Below are positions 38,860-47,128 of a stretch of 64,000 nucleotides of DNA, one piece after another. Every line of letters begins with the position of its first letter. Position 1 is the first letter of the stretch. The translations under genes were made by a program, and so were the position numbers. Below the pieces are notes generated by a model. That model ran no database searches and had not been told where the DNA came from. It saw only the letters and a program-made list of their open reading frames with translations. Source of the stretch: Cellulomonas biazotea. GTDB lineage: Bacteria; Actinomycetota; Actinomycetes; Actinomycetales; Cellulomonadaceae. The DNA lies in contig NZ_BIMR01000038.1 of assembly GCF_004306155.1 (NCBI RefSeq), positions 1 to 64,000 of the forward strand, written 5' to 3'.

Positions 38860-39585
38860 TCAGGTCTCGTCCGCTTCGTCCGAAGGTCGACGCGCCGCTT
38901 GACCCGTGGTTCGAGTGGCCGCTACGAACAGCGTGCTGCGGTGCCACGGCTCGTGCAGGGTTCGCGGCTGATCCGGAGGTTGCCTGGGGCGCTGGACCGG
39001 ATGCGGCAGCGTGGCGGCGTGCAATCGGGCATCGGCCCAGCCGCGGTGGTACTCCCGGCGGGCGTCGAGCCGCATCAGCAAGATCATCGAGGCGGCGAGC
39101 AGCAGCGTGCCGACCACAAGCGTGTCATCGTGTCTGAGTGCCCGGTTGAGCGCGACAACCAGACAGATCCACGCGCCCGTGATCGCTTCGGCGAACCACG
39201 CAAGGGCGGGCTTGCTCGTCTGCCAGCGCGTCGACTTCTGGTCCGACGGTGCTTCCACTGTGGGTGGGGTGCGAGCGCCACTCGCCGTGGCTGTCGCGTC
39301 GGTGGGGTCCTGGCCCTGCGGGGGTGCGATGGTCAGGAAGCCATCGCCTTGGAGCTCGACTCGCCATCCGGGGTAGGCGCGGGCGGCCGTGGCGACGCTG
39401 CGCCAGTCCCATCCGCCGGCGTGGGTGAGGAACTCCAGGCGGTCGGCCAGCTCGACCTTGCTCGCGCACGGCCACTGGCCGAAGGCGTCCCAGGCGGTTG
39501 CCGGCATCCAGGCGCGCTGCTGGTCGCTTAGGTCGACGTCGCGCACGAGCGGTGGGCGGCTGGACGGACTCGGCCGGTGGTGCAT
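38860..39585 (-). CDS. Unknown protein with two transmembrane helices, fourth gene of the operon
   Basis: 241 aa, ATG, 3 bases after the upstream stop. A soluble N-terminal part has a DUF-like WDAFGQWPCASKVELADRLEFLTHAGGWDWRSVATAARAYPGW stretch. Two transmembrane helices follow (about 128-145 and 153-170, TGAWICLVVALN and TLLLAASMILLM), then a basic, Pro-rich tail. No known family. Confidence 0.65.
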   Translation of the reverse strand: MHHRPSPSSRPPLVRDVDLSDQQRAWMPATAWDAFGQWPCASKVELADRLEFLTHAGGWDWRSVATAARAYPGWRVELQGDGFLTIAPPQGQDPTDATATASGARTPPTVEAPSDQKSTRWQTSKPALAWFAEAITGAWICLVVALNRALRHDDTLVVGTLLLAASMILLMRLDARREYHRGWADARLHAATLPHPVQRPRQPPDQPRTLHEPWHRSTLFVAATRTTGQAARRPSDEADET

Positions 39586-39588
39586 GAG

Positions 39589-39915
39589 TCACTCCTCGTC
39601 GGGTCGCAAGATCGTGCGGCGCAGCCGCGCCCAGCGGGGGTCGCGCCACAACCCGAGCAGGTGCCCGACCTGATCGAGGAGGTCGAGAACATCGAGTTCT
39701 GGGGCTCCGTCAGCCTTCATCTGCCGTGCGGCACGCTCGAGGTCGTCGAACTCGGCGCCCAGCGGGTCGATACCACTCGTGGCGCACCACCCGAGCCACC
39801 ACTTGCACGCGGCGACCATCCGGGACTGCAGCGTCTGAGGAAGCATCGGACCCGCGCTTGGTCGGTCGCCAATCGGCGTGTCGTCTCCGAGTCCACGCAC
39901 CAGATCAGTGGCCAC
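39589..39915 (-). CDS. Unknown small helical protein, third gene of the operon
   Basis: 108 aa from GTG at 39915, overlapping the previous stop by 11 bases. This start is chosen over the longer frame from 40038 because it fits the overlapping operon style. Helical, Trp-rich (MVAACKWWLGWCATSG, HLLGLWRDPRWARL). No recognised domain. Confidence 0.6.
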   Translation of the reverse strand: MATDLVRGLGDDTPIGDRPSAGPMLPQTLQSRMVAACKWWLGWCATSGIDPLGAEFDDLERAARQMKADGAPELDVLDLLDQVGHLLGLWRDPRWARLRRTILRPDEE

Positions 39916-40573
39916 TGCCGACGCTCCCGGCCATCCCGCCGTCTGGGTCGGGCGTGCTCGGCGCCACCTGCTCAGCGAATCTGAGCGCGTCGAAGGTGCC
40001 GTCATCGCTCCACGCGGTCCAGTAGGCCAGGCGTTCACGAGCGAGCCGTTCGTTCAGGCGACGCCATCGACCCCACGACACCATCACCGCGACACGACGC
40101 CCGTCGCGGGTAAGCACCACGCGAACCTCGTCACGCTCGACCCGCGCGAAGACCTCGTCGAACGACTGCTCGACACCGGCGACATCCATCACGAGCTCAG
40201 GGGCGTCGACCCCGACGGGCGTGGGGCCACTGGGCGCCGCCTCGGCGTGCCGGCGTTCTGCTTGCGCCCTGGCTTCCTCCAGGCCGACCTGCACGGCGAT
40301 GGCGAGACCGTCGCGGACCGCTCGCAGGCCCCGCTTGGCGCCCAGATCGGTGCCACCGACGAGGAACTGCACGCGGTCGTCGACCTCCAATCGCGGCCGC
40401 TCCTGCTTGCGCGACCGGGACACCGGGCGCAGGTCAAGACCGATCGCCAGCAGTGCGGCCACGATGTCGTCCTCGAGCACGACGGGCTCGTCGCCCGGAA
40501 TCGCCAGCACGACATGCTCACCTTCCGGCAACACCACCCGGACGTCGACCCGCGGGCTCTTTGGCGTGCTCAC
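39905..40573 (-). CDS. Unknown protein with C-terminal Phd-like segment, second gene of the operon
   Basis: 222 aa from GTG at 40573, overlapping the upstream stop (GTGA). The N-terminal 110 residues are beta/alpha (VRVVLPEGEHVVLAIPGDEPVVLEDDIVAALLAIG). The C-terminal stretch FDEVFARVERDEVRVVLTRDGRRVAVMVSWGRWRRL resembles the Phd/YefM antitoxin fold. No toxin of the Doc/PIN kind is adjacent, so this could be a regulatory or partner-binding module. Confidence 0.6.
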   Translation of the reverse strand: MSTPKSPRVDVRVVLPEGEHVVLAIPGDEPVVLEDDIVAALLAIGLDLRPVSRSRKQERPRLEVDDRVQFLVGGTDLGAKRGLRAVRDGLAIAVQVGLEEARAQAERRHAEAAPSGPTPVGVDAPELVMDVAGVEQSFDEVFARVERDEVRVVLTRDGRRVAVMVSWGRWRRLNERLARERLAYWTAWSDDGTFDALRFAEQVAPSTPDPDGGMAGSVGSGH

Positions 40574-41367
40574 TGCCAGGCTCCCGAAACCCGTGTCGGA
40601 AACCCGGCGAGTTCGGCGTCCGTCGCCGGATCGATCCGAGTGACGATCCGCTGGAGCCACCATCCGAAGTCAGCACCGTCGCGGTCGTGATCGAACACGT
40701 ACTCGTGTCGATCGGCGACGCGGATGATGCCCTCGTCGCCGGCCTTGTACCCGCGCACGCGCACCAGCGGCACCCATCGGTCGTCGGCCACGCCGGGGGA
40801 TGAACCAGCGCCCGGTACCCGAAGAAGTGCCCCGGCGTCCGCATCCACGACATAGATCGTCGGGCTCGACGACCGCACGACCCACACACCCGTGGCCTCG
40901 TCGACCGCCAGCGCTTCCACCCCTCCCTCGCCTCCCCCCAGCCCGCGCGGCAGCCGCAGAGGCAGTTGCACGAGCTGCTCGCGGGAGGCCGGCACGATCG
41001 CGGCGACGGGACCATGGGAGAGGGCGCCACGCAGTTCGACGTCCATAGCGGAGTACAGGTCGAACAGGTGACGCTCCCCGGACCTGATGATGTCTGTTTC
41101 GCCGCGACGCCGACCGCGCACCGACCGAAGCACGAGCCACTGCCCAGCGAACAATCCCGCGTCTCGGCCGTAGAGACTGCGGGTCACGGCCGGGGCATCC
41201 GTGTCGACGAACAGAGCCAGCTCGTGCGGTGCGGCGGACCGGACCTCCCAGACGCCCGTGGCTCGCGCCAGGACAAGCTCATCGACCGAGACGGCCTCAA
41301 GGTCTGTGGGCGCCTCGTCAGGGCCTTCGGCGGCATCGCATTCGACATCGTCGCTCCCGCCACGCAT
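40570..41367 (-). CDS. Unknown protein with internal duplication, first gene of the operon
   Basis: 265 aa, ATG. Two similar halves: GVWEVRSAAPHELALFVDTD...DIIRSGERHLFDLY (about 38-105) and GVWVVRSSSPTIYVVDADAG...GIIRVADRHEYVFDHD (about 159-230), each roughly 70 residues with a beta-rich pattern and a central Arg/Gly VRGRRRGE or VRGYKAGDE. No known family. It starts the operon 41367-38236, whose five genes are spaced by overlaps or 3 bases. Confidence 0.65.
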   Translation of the reverse strand: MRGGSDDVECDAAEGPDEAPTDLEAVSVDELVLARATGVWEVRSAAPHELALFVDTDAPAVTRSLYGRDAGLFAGQWLVLRSVRGRRRGETDIIRSGERHLFDLYSAMDVELRGALSHGPVAAIVPASREQLVQLPLRLPRGLGGGEGGVEALAVDEATGVWVVRSSSPTIYVVDADAGALLRVPGAGSSPGVADDRWVPLVRVRGYKAGDEGIIRVADRHEYVFDHDRDGADFGWWLQRIVTRIDPATDAELAGFPTRVSGAWQ

Positions 41368-41539
41368 CTCGACCTCCCGCGCACGTCGCTGCCAGTTCGC
41401 GAATGTGGTCCGCGGGCACAGTCAGGCACGGCGGCCAAGTGGCGTCAACGGGCTCTCTGACCTGCGGCGACACGCATCCGGTGCCGTCCATTCAGCGGTG
41501 TCTACACAGCACGGTGCGGGCACGGCGCGCGACGATGGA

Positions 41540-41740
41540 CGCTGTGGCGACCTCTCGGGCGTGAACGAAGAACGGGGCCAGGGTCAGGTCGAAGACGCCA
41601 GCAAGACGCGTGCACGCGGGCGGAGACTCGTTGGTCTGGCCGGTCTCGATCCTGTTCAGGTGCCTGCGGTCGCCCCATCGCGACGGGCCAGTGCGGACCG
41701 GCTGATCCCGGCGGCCCGACGGATCTCACGGATGAACTAA
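41540..41740 (-). pseudogene. Frameshifted remnant of an XRE-type HTH regulator
   Basis: On the minus strand one frame gives FIREIRRAAGISRSALARRDGAT, and after a frame change the next gives RRHLNRIETGQTNESPPACTRLAGVFDLTLAPFF. Joined, these make a normal XRE helix-turn-helix. The change of frame and lack of a start indicate a broken gene. It sits between the unknown operon and the BREX genes. Confidence 0.75.
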
Positions 41741-42155
41741 ACTCTTGCCTGCAGCAGCGCCGTGATGCGCGGGCCGGGGTCGGGCGCCGAGGTCACGCCG
41801 GGGCGGTACGCCACCACGTCTAGACATTGAGGTCGGGAATATCGCGGCCGGACAACGTCGGATGTCTCGCCATTTGGACCCCACTGGGCTCGGCTTCCGG
41901 ACACGCGGAGCCCGCTGAGGCGCCCGGAGCCGGTTCGGCCCGCCATCATCCGGTTGTTACGTCGGCTGGCTCCGTGCGCGTGGCACGCCGGCCAGCGGCG
42001 ACCGTTCGACGCGATCCCCGTCACCGCACGCACCGACGGCATCTCGTCCAAGCGCCCAGGCAAACCGGGCAACAACCGGCTAGTTCCGGTCTCGTCGGGT
42101 CGCGCTCGGTACTGTCGGTGCATCAGAGCCGACCCTTCGGCCGAAGGAGTGCACG
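41741..42155. other. Intergenic region upstream of BREX
   Basis: About 415 bases with no gene that I can support. It should contain the BREX promoter. The TTG start of the first BREX-linked gene follows a GAAGGAG site near 42143-42149. Confidence 0.5.
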
Positions 42156-42365
42156 TTGCCTGACCCGTGGTTGTCCGCCGACGCCATCGCCATGCACCTG
42201 GGCGTCACGAAGGACACCGTCTACGCATGGATCGCGGACAAGGGGATGCCGGCACACAAGATCGGGCGCCTGTGGAAGTTTCAGGCCGCCGAGGTCGACG
42301 ACTGGGTCCGAAGCGGTAGCGCCGCTGGCGCCGACGGCGTCACGCCCGAGGCGGGCGCCGAGTGA
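42156..42365 (+). CDS. Excisionase/MerR-type helix-turn-helix protein at the head of BREX
   Basis: 69 aa, TTG start with GAAGGAG six bases upstream. LSADAIAMHLGVTKDTVYAWIADKGMPAHKIGRLWKFQAAEVDDWV is a complete winged helix. It lies 55 bases before brxA in the same direction. It could regulate the BREX operon in place of the WYL-type BrxR used elsewhere, or be a leftover recombination directionality factor. Confidence 0.85.
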   Translation: MPDPWLSADAIAMHLGVTKDTVYAWIADKGMPAHKIGRLWKFQAAEVDDWVRSGSAAGADGVTPEAGAE

Positions 42366-42420
42366 TGTCAGCCGTTGGCGATACGTTGCTCGACTTGCCT
42401 GAAGCGGGAAAGGAATCGAG

Positions 42421-43047
42421 GTGAACAACGTGCCGACCGTTACGCGATACGCGCTGTCGTTCACCACCGGTGCGCTGCTCGCACGCGAAGTCGCGATCCT
42501 GGCACCGCTCCACGACGCGCACGGGGACTGGGAGCGGGTGCGCGACCACGCCGTCGCGGACAACCTGCTCCAGGCGCGGACTCGTGCCAGCTCGGTGCGC
42601 CTCGCACGCGAAACCGTCAAGCGTCTGTCGGTGCTGACCGATGAGGAGGTCAGGCTCGTCGTCGAGGCCACGGCTGCCGAGCGCGCGCACCTGATGTGGG
42701 TGGCGGCCTGCCGCCGGTACGACCTGGTCGGCGAGTTCGCCGAGGAGGTCCTGCGGGAACGGTTTCTGCTGCTCGCCTCGACGCTGAGGCACGACGAGTT
42801 CGACAGCTTCGTCCGCAGCAAGGCCCTTTGGCACGAGGAGCTGGCAGGAATCAAGGAGTCCACCTTGCACAAGCTGAGGTCGAACGTGTTCCGGATGCTG
42901 CGCGAGGCCGAGTTGCTCTCGGTCGCCGGGCACATCACCCCGGCGCTGCTGTCCGAACGCGTCCTGACCCTGCTTGACGCCCGCACGCCAAGCGACGCGC
43001 GGTTCTTCCCCACCCGGCAGGTCGAGCTGCAAGAGGTCGCGCTGTGA
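42421..43047 (+). CDS. brxA: BREX protein BrxA (DUF1819)
   Basis: 208 aa, GTG with AAAGGAATCGAG upstream. The SFTTGALLAREVAILAPL start and YDLVGEFAEEVLRERFLLLASTLRHDEFDSFV, then LRSNVFRMLREAEL, match BrxA, a small DNA-binding helical protein of type 1 BREX. Overlap with brxB: GTGA. Confidence 0.93.
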   Translation: MNNVPTVTRYALSFTTGALLAREVAILAPLHDAHGDWERVRDHAVADNLLQARTRASSVRLARETVKRLSVLTDEEVRLVVEATAAERAHLMWVAACRRYDLVGEFAEEVLRERFLLLASTLRHDEFDSFVRSKALWHEELAGIKESTLHKLRSNVFRMLREAELLSVAGHITPALLSERVLTLLDARTPSDARFFPTRQVELQEVAL

Positions 43048-43643
43048 TCCCCAAGACGCTCCCCAAGCAGGAAGAGCACCTGTTCGCCGTGATGAGCGGG
43101 CGCCGCTTCCTGCAGATGGAAGGTCTGAGCAACGAGGTCCCGTTCTTCATCTACCCCTACCCGCCGGAGAACGCGCTCGATGTGGCCGGGGCCAAGAAGC
43201 GCGTCAAGAACAAGCTCGCAGGCGTCGGCGTGACGGTCTTCGAGATCAACCTCTACGACCTGGCGGTCGAGCTGCTCAAGACGCGTGGCGTGTGGGACCG
43301 GGTGCTGGCCATCGAGCCCGATCAGGACAAGGACGACTTCCGCGAGATGCTCCAGGGGATGCTCGACCCCCAGCTGCACCTCGCCCCCGCGATCCGCGAA
43401 CGGCTGGCCGGCGAGAGCTTCGACGTCGTCTTCCTCACCGGCATCGGTGAGGTCTTCCCGTTCATCCGCTCGCACAACGTGCTGAACAACCTGCAGTCGG
43501 TGATCACCGGCAAGCCGATGCTCATGTTCTTCCCCGGCCGCTACGAGCAGTCCGACACGCTGGGCTCCTCGCTCGTGCTCTTCGGCCAGCTCAAAGACGA
43601 CCAGTACTACCGAGCCAAGAACATCCTGGAACAGGAAGCGTGA
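43044..43643 (+). CDS. brxB: BREX protein BrxB (DUF1788)
   Basis: 199 aa, GTG overlapping brxA. Conserved blocks LSNEVPFFIYPYPPENAL, VFEINLYDLAVELL, DVVFLTGIGEVFPFIRSHNVLNNLQ and KPMLMFFPGRYEQ are characteristic of BrxB. Its role is unknown, but it is required in type 1 BREX. It overlaps brxC by 4 bases. Confidence 0.94.
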   Translation: MIPKTLPKQEEHLFAVMSGRRFLQMEGLSNEVPFFIYPYPPENALDVAGAKKRVKNKLAGVGVTVFEINLYDLAVELLKTRGVWDRVLAIEPDQDKDDFREMLQGMLDPQLHLAPAIRERLAGESFDVVFLTGIGEVFPFIRSHNVLNNLQSVITGKPMLMFFPGRYEQSDTLGSSLVLFGQLKDDQYYRAKNILEQEA

Positions 43644-46600
43644 GCCCGATGCAGCTCGACCAGATCTTCGCCAAGGACATCCAGCGCCCGATCGAGGGCG
43701 TCATCAAGGCCGACGACGCCGCGCACCTGGGCACCGAGGTCGACGAGTACGTCCTGACCAACGAGGCCGCCAAGGGCCTGGAGATCCTGCTCGAGGAGTA
43801 CACCTCCTACACCAACGCCAACGGCGTGTGGATCTCCGGCTTCTTCGGGTCCGGCAAGTCCCACATGCTCAAGATGCTCGCCCACCTGCTCGGCGAGGTC
43901 GAGGGCCAGGACTACCCGCGCCAGCAGGTCTCGAGCAGCTTCCGCGCCAAGACTCTGGACGCGTTCCTGCCCGGCCTGCTCGACAAGGCCGACCGCATCC
44001 CGGCCAAGAGCTTGCTGTTCAACATCGACCAGAAGGCCACCCTGATCTCCAAGGATCAGACCGACGCGCTGCTCAAGGTGTTCGTCAAGGTCTTCGACGA
44101 GGCGCGCGGCTACTACGGCAACCAGGGCCACGTCGCACGCCTCGAGCGGGACCTGGACAGCCGCGGCCAGTACCAGGCGTTCCAGCAGGCGTTCGAGCGC
44201 ATCGCCGGCATCACGTGGGCCCAGGGGCGCGAGCAGAGTGCGCTGGAGGCGCCCAGCATCGACCGGGCGTTCGCCGAGGTCAACGGCGGCACTGCCGATG
44301 GGATCATCAAGCAATACAGCGCCTCGTACGCGGTCTCGATCGAGGACTTCGCCGAAGAGGTCAAGGCGTGGCTGGACAAGCAGACCGACTCGACATTCCG
44401 GCTGAACTTCTTCGTCGACGAGGTCGGCCAGTTCATCGGCTCGGACACCAAGCTGATGCTGAACCTGCAGACCATCGCCGAGTCGCTCAATACCAAGTGC
44501 GGCGGCCGGGCGTGGGTGTTCGTGACCTCCCAGGAGGACATGGACAAGGTCATCGGGGACCGCACCCGCCAGCAGGGCAACGACTTCTCCAAGATCCAGG
44601 CCCGGTTCAAGACCCGCCTCAAGCTCACCAGCGCGGACGTCGAGGAGGTCATCCGCAAGCGTCTGCTGGAGAAGAACGACGCCGGCAACGGTGCGCTGAG
44701 TGTGATCTACGACGAGCAGCACGCCAACTTCAAGACCTTGTTCGACTTCGTCGACGGGGCGAAGTCCTACCGCAACTACGCCGACGAATCCCACTTCGTC
44801 GGGACCTACCCCTTCGTCTCCTACCAGTTCCCGCTGTTCCAGGCCGCCATCGAGGGCATCTCGGACCACAATGTGTTCGAGGGTCGCAACAGCTCGGTCG
44901 GCGAGCGTTCGATGCTCGGCGTCGTCCAGCAGGTCGCCAAGGACATCGGCAACGTCCAGGTCGGCCAGCTCGCCACCTTCGACGCCATGTTCGCCGGCAT
45001 CCGCGCGTCGCTGAAGTCCGCTGCCCAGCGCTCGATCGACGTCGCCGAACGCAACCTCGACAACCCCCTGGCCATCCGGCTGCTCAAGGCTCTGTTCCTG
45101 GTGAAGTACGTCGAGAGCTTCCAGGCCACGCCGAGGAACCTCACCGTGCTGATGTACGACCGGTTCGGTCTGGACCTGCCGGCGCTGTCGGCGCAGGTCA
45201 AGGAAGCCCTGGGCGTCCTAGAGGCCCAGACCTACATCCAACGCAACGGCGCCACTTACGAGTACCTGACCAACGAAGAGCAGGTCATCGAGGAGGAGAT
45301 CAAGAACGTCGAGATCGACTCCTCCGAGGTCAGCGGCCGGCTGTTCAAGATCCTGTCCGGCGACGTCATCAAGACCAGCAAGCTCCGCTACGCCAAGAAC
45401 AACCAGGACTTCCCGTTCGGCTTCAAGCTCGACGACCAAGCGCACGGCCCTCAGAAGGAGCTCGCGGTCCACTTCATCTCACCGGAGTACCCGTATACGC
45501 CCGATGAGATCCGCATGCACAGCGCCGGCAAGGACGAGCTGCGGGTCATCCTCGAGCCGGACGCCCGAGTGCTGTCCGACCTGCGGCTGCTGATCAAGAC
45601 CGAGAAGTACATCAAGCGCAAGCAGGGCACCTCGAACTCAGCCGTTGAGGGCCAGATCCTGCAGGCGAGGGGCGCGCAGAACATGGAGCGCGAGAAGGAC
45701 CTCATCCAGCGGATCAAGGCCTCGGTGGGCAAGTCCGCCCTGGTCATCAACGCGGCCGAGATCGCCTCGAGCTCGCAGGACGCCGTAGTCCGGGTGACCG
45801 ATGGCTTCCAGGACCTGATCAGCCGCACCTACACCCAGCTCAAGCTCCTCGGCGGCAAGACATACACCGAGCAGCAGATCGCCGGCGCCGCCAACCCCGA
45901 CAGCGGGCTCTTCGGCGCCGGGGAGGCGAGCGCCCTGTTCGCGCCGTCCGAGGAGGTGTTGTCGTTCGTCCTGCGCAAGGAGGCCCTCGGCGAGCAGGTC
46001 ACGGTGAAGACCATTGTCGACAGCTTCACGGCCAAGCCCTACGGCTGGGACCTGGCCTCGACTGAGGTCCTGATCGCGCACTTGATCGGGGCATCCAAGA
46101 TCACGCTCACCATTGACAGCAACGTCCTGAAGCGCTCGGAAGTCGCACTCGCCCTGCGCAACACCGCCAAGCACGCCCATGCAGTGGTGTCACCGCAGAA
46201 GACGTTCGACCAGCGCCGGGTCGCGGCCTTCCGCAAGTTCTGCACGGACTTTTTCGACGAAGGCAACACTCCGAACGACCCGCTGGAGCTGGCTCGCCAC
46301 GGGTCCGACAAGCTGAAGGCCAAGCGCGACGAGCTCAACGCAACCGCGTCCGGTTCGAAGTACCGGTTCGTCAGCCAACTCTCCGGCCCGATCGACTTGC
46401 TCGACCAGGTGGTGGGTAGGTCGGACGAGTGGTACGTGACGGACTTCGACCTGGGCGACGAACTGCTCGATGCCAAGGAGTCCACGATCGACCCGATCCT
46501 GGCCTTCCTCTCCGGTGGGCAGAAGGCGATCTACGACGACGCAGTCGCTCTGCTCACCGTCCACAGCAGCAACCTCGGCTACCTGCCGCAGGGCAGCGAC

Positions 46601-47128
46601 GCCACCGTGCGAGCAGCCCTAGACGACGCCAACGCATTCCGCGGCAACAAGATGGCCCAGCTCAAGCAGGCCACCGACCAGTTGCGAGCCCAGCTCGACG
46701 CGATAGTGACCACGAACCGCGACGACGTCGTTGCTGAGATCGAAGGGCGAAAGGACGAGATCGAGCACAGTTCCGCCTACGCCAGTGCGACGAGCGACGC
46801 CCAGGACGGTGTGCTGCGCCGAATAGAACAAGCGATCGCCCAGGTCCGCAACCAGGATCAGGTCGCGCTCATTCGCGATACGGGATCCGGCTTCGAGGAG
46901 ACGATCTATCCAAACTTGCTCGACCAACTGGCCGCCGCGCAGAAGACAGGTGGCGGCGACGGTGACACACCGCCCCCGGCGCCGAAGCAGACCGTATCTA
47001 TCAAGACCATCTCGGCCTCTGGCGTCTCCGGCCTTCTGGAGAACGAGGCGGATGTGGACGGTTACCTCGATGCGTTGCGTTCGGCGCTGGTGAAGACCCT
47101 GAACGACGGAAAGCGAATCTCGCTCTGA
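43640..47128 (+). CDS. brxC: BREX ATPase BrxC (PglY-like)
   Basis: 1162 aa, GTG at 43640 (ATG 43649 also possible). Walker A GFFGSGKSH is at 67-75 and Walker B LNFFVDEVGQF near 255-265. The rest is a long helical and beta-rich scaffold typical of the roughly 1200-residue BrxC ATPase, with a C-terminal Lys/Glu-rich region. It is essential for BREX defence and methylation in studied systems. The TGA overlaps the pglX ATG (TGATG), so the pair is coupled. Confidence 0.95.
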   Translation: MSPMQLDQIFAKDIQRPIEGVIKADDAAHLGTEVDEYVLTNEAAKGLEILLEEYTSYTNANGVWISGFFGSGKSHMLKMLAHLLGEVEGQDYPRQQVSSSFRAKTLDAFLPGLLDKADRIPAKSLLFNIDQKATLISKDQTDALLKVFVKVFDEARGYYGNQGHVARLERDLDSRGQYQAFQQAFERIAGITWAQGREQSALEAPSIDRAFAEVNGGTADGIIKQYSASYAVSIEDFAEEVKAWLDKQTDSTFRLNFFVDEVGQFIGSDTKLMLNLQTIAESLNTKCGGRAWVFVTSQEDMDKVIGDRTRQQGNDFSKIQARFKTRLKLTSADVEEVIRKRLLEKNDAGNGALSVIYDEQHANFKTLFDFVDGAKSYRNYADESHFVGTYPFVSYQFPLFQAAIEGISDHNVFEGRNSSVGERSMLGVVQQVAKDIGNVQVGQLATFDAMFAGIRASLKSAAQRSIDVAERNLDNPLAIRLLKALFLVKYVESFQATPRNLTVLMYDRFGLDLPALSAQVKEALGVLEAQTYIQRNGATYEYLTNEEQVIEEEIKNVEIDSSEVSGRLFKILSGDVIKTSKLRYAKNNQDFPFGFKLDDQAHGPQKELAVHFISPEYPYTPDEIRMHSAGKDELRVILEPDARVLSDLRLLIKTEKYIKRKQGTSNSAVEGQILQARGAQNMEREKDLIQRIKASVGKSALVINAAEIASSSQDAVVRVTDGFQDLISRTYTQLKLLGGKTYTEQQIAGAANPDSGLFGAGEASALFAPSEEVLSFVLRKEALGEQVTVKTIVDSFTAKPYGWDLASTEVLIAHLIGASKITLTIDSNVLKRSEVALALRNTAKHAHAVVSPQKTFDQRRVAAFRKFCTDFFDEGNTPNDPLELARHGSDKLKAKRDELNATASGSKYRFVSQLSGPIDLLDQVVGRSDEWYVTDFDLGDELLDAKESTIDPILAFLSGGQKAIYDDAVALLTVHSSNLGYLPQGSDATVRAALDDANAFRGNKMAQLKQATDQLRAQLDAIVTTNRDDVVAEIEGRKDEIEHSSAYASATSDAQDGVLRRIEQAIAQVRNQDQVALIRDTGSGFEETIYPNLLDQLAAAQKTGGGDGDTPPPAPKQTVSIKTISASGVSGLLENEADVDGYLDALRSALVKTLNDGKRISL

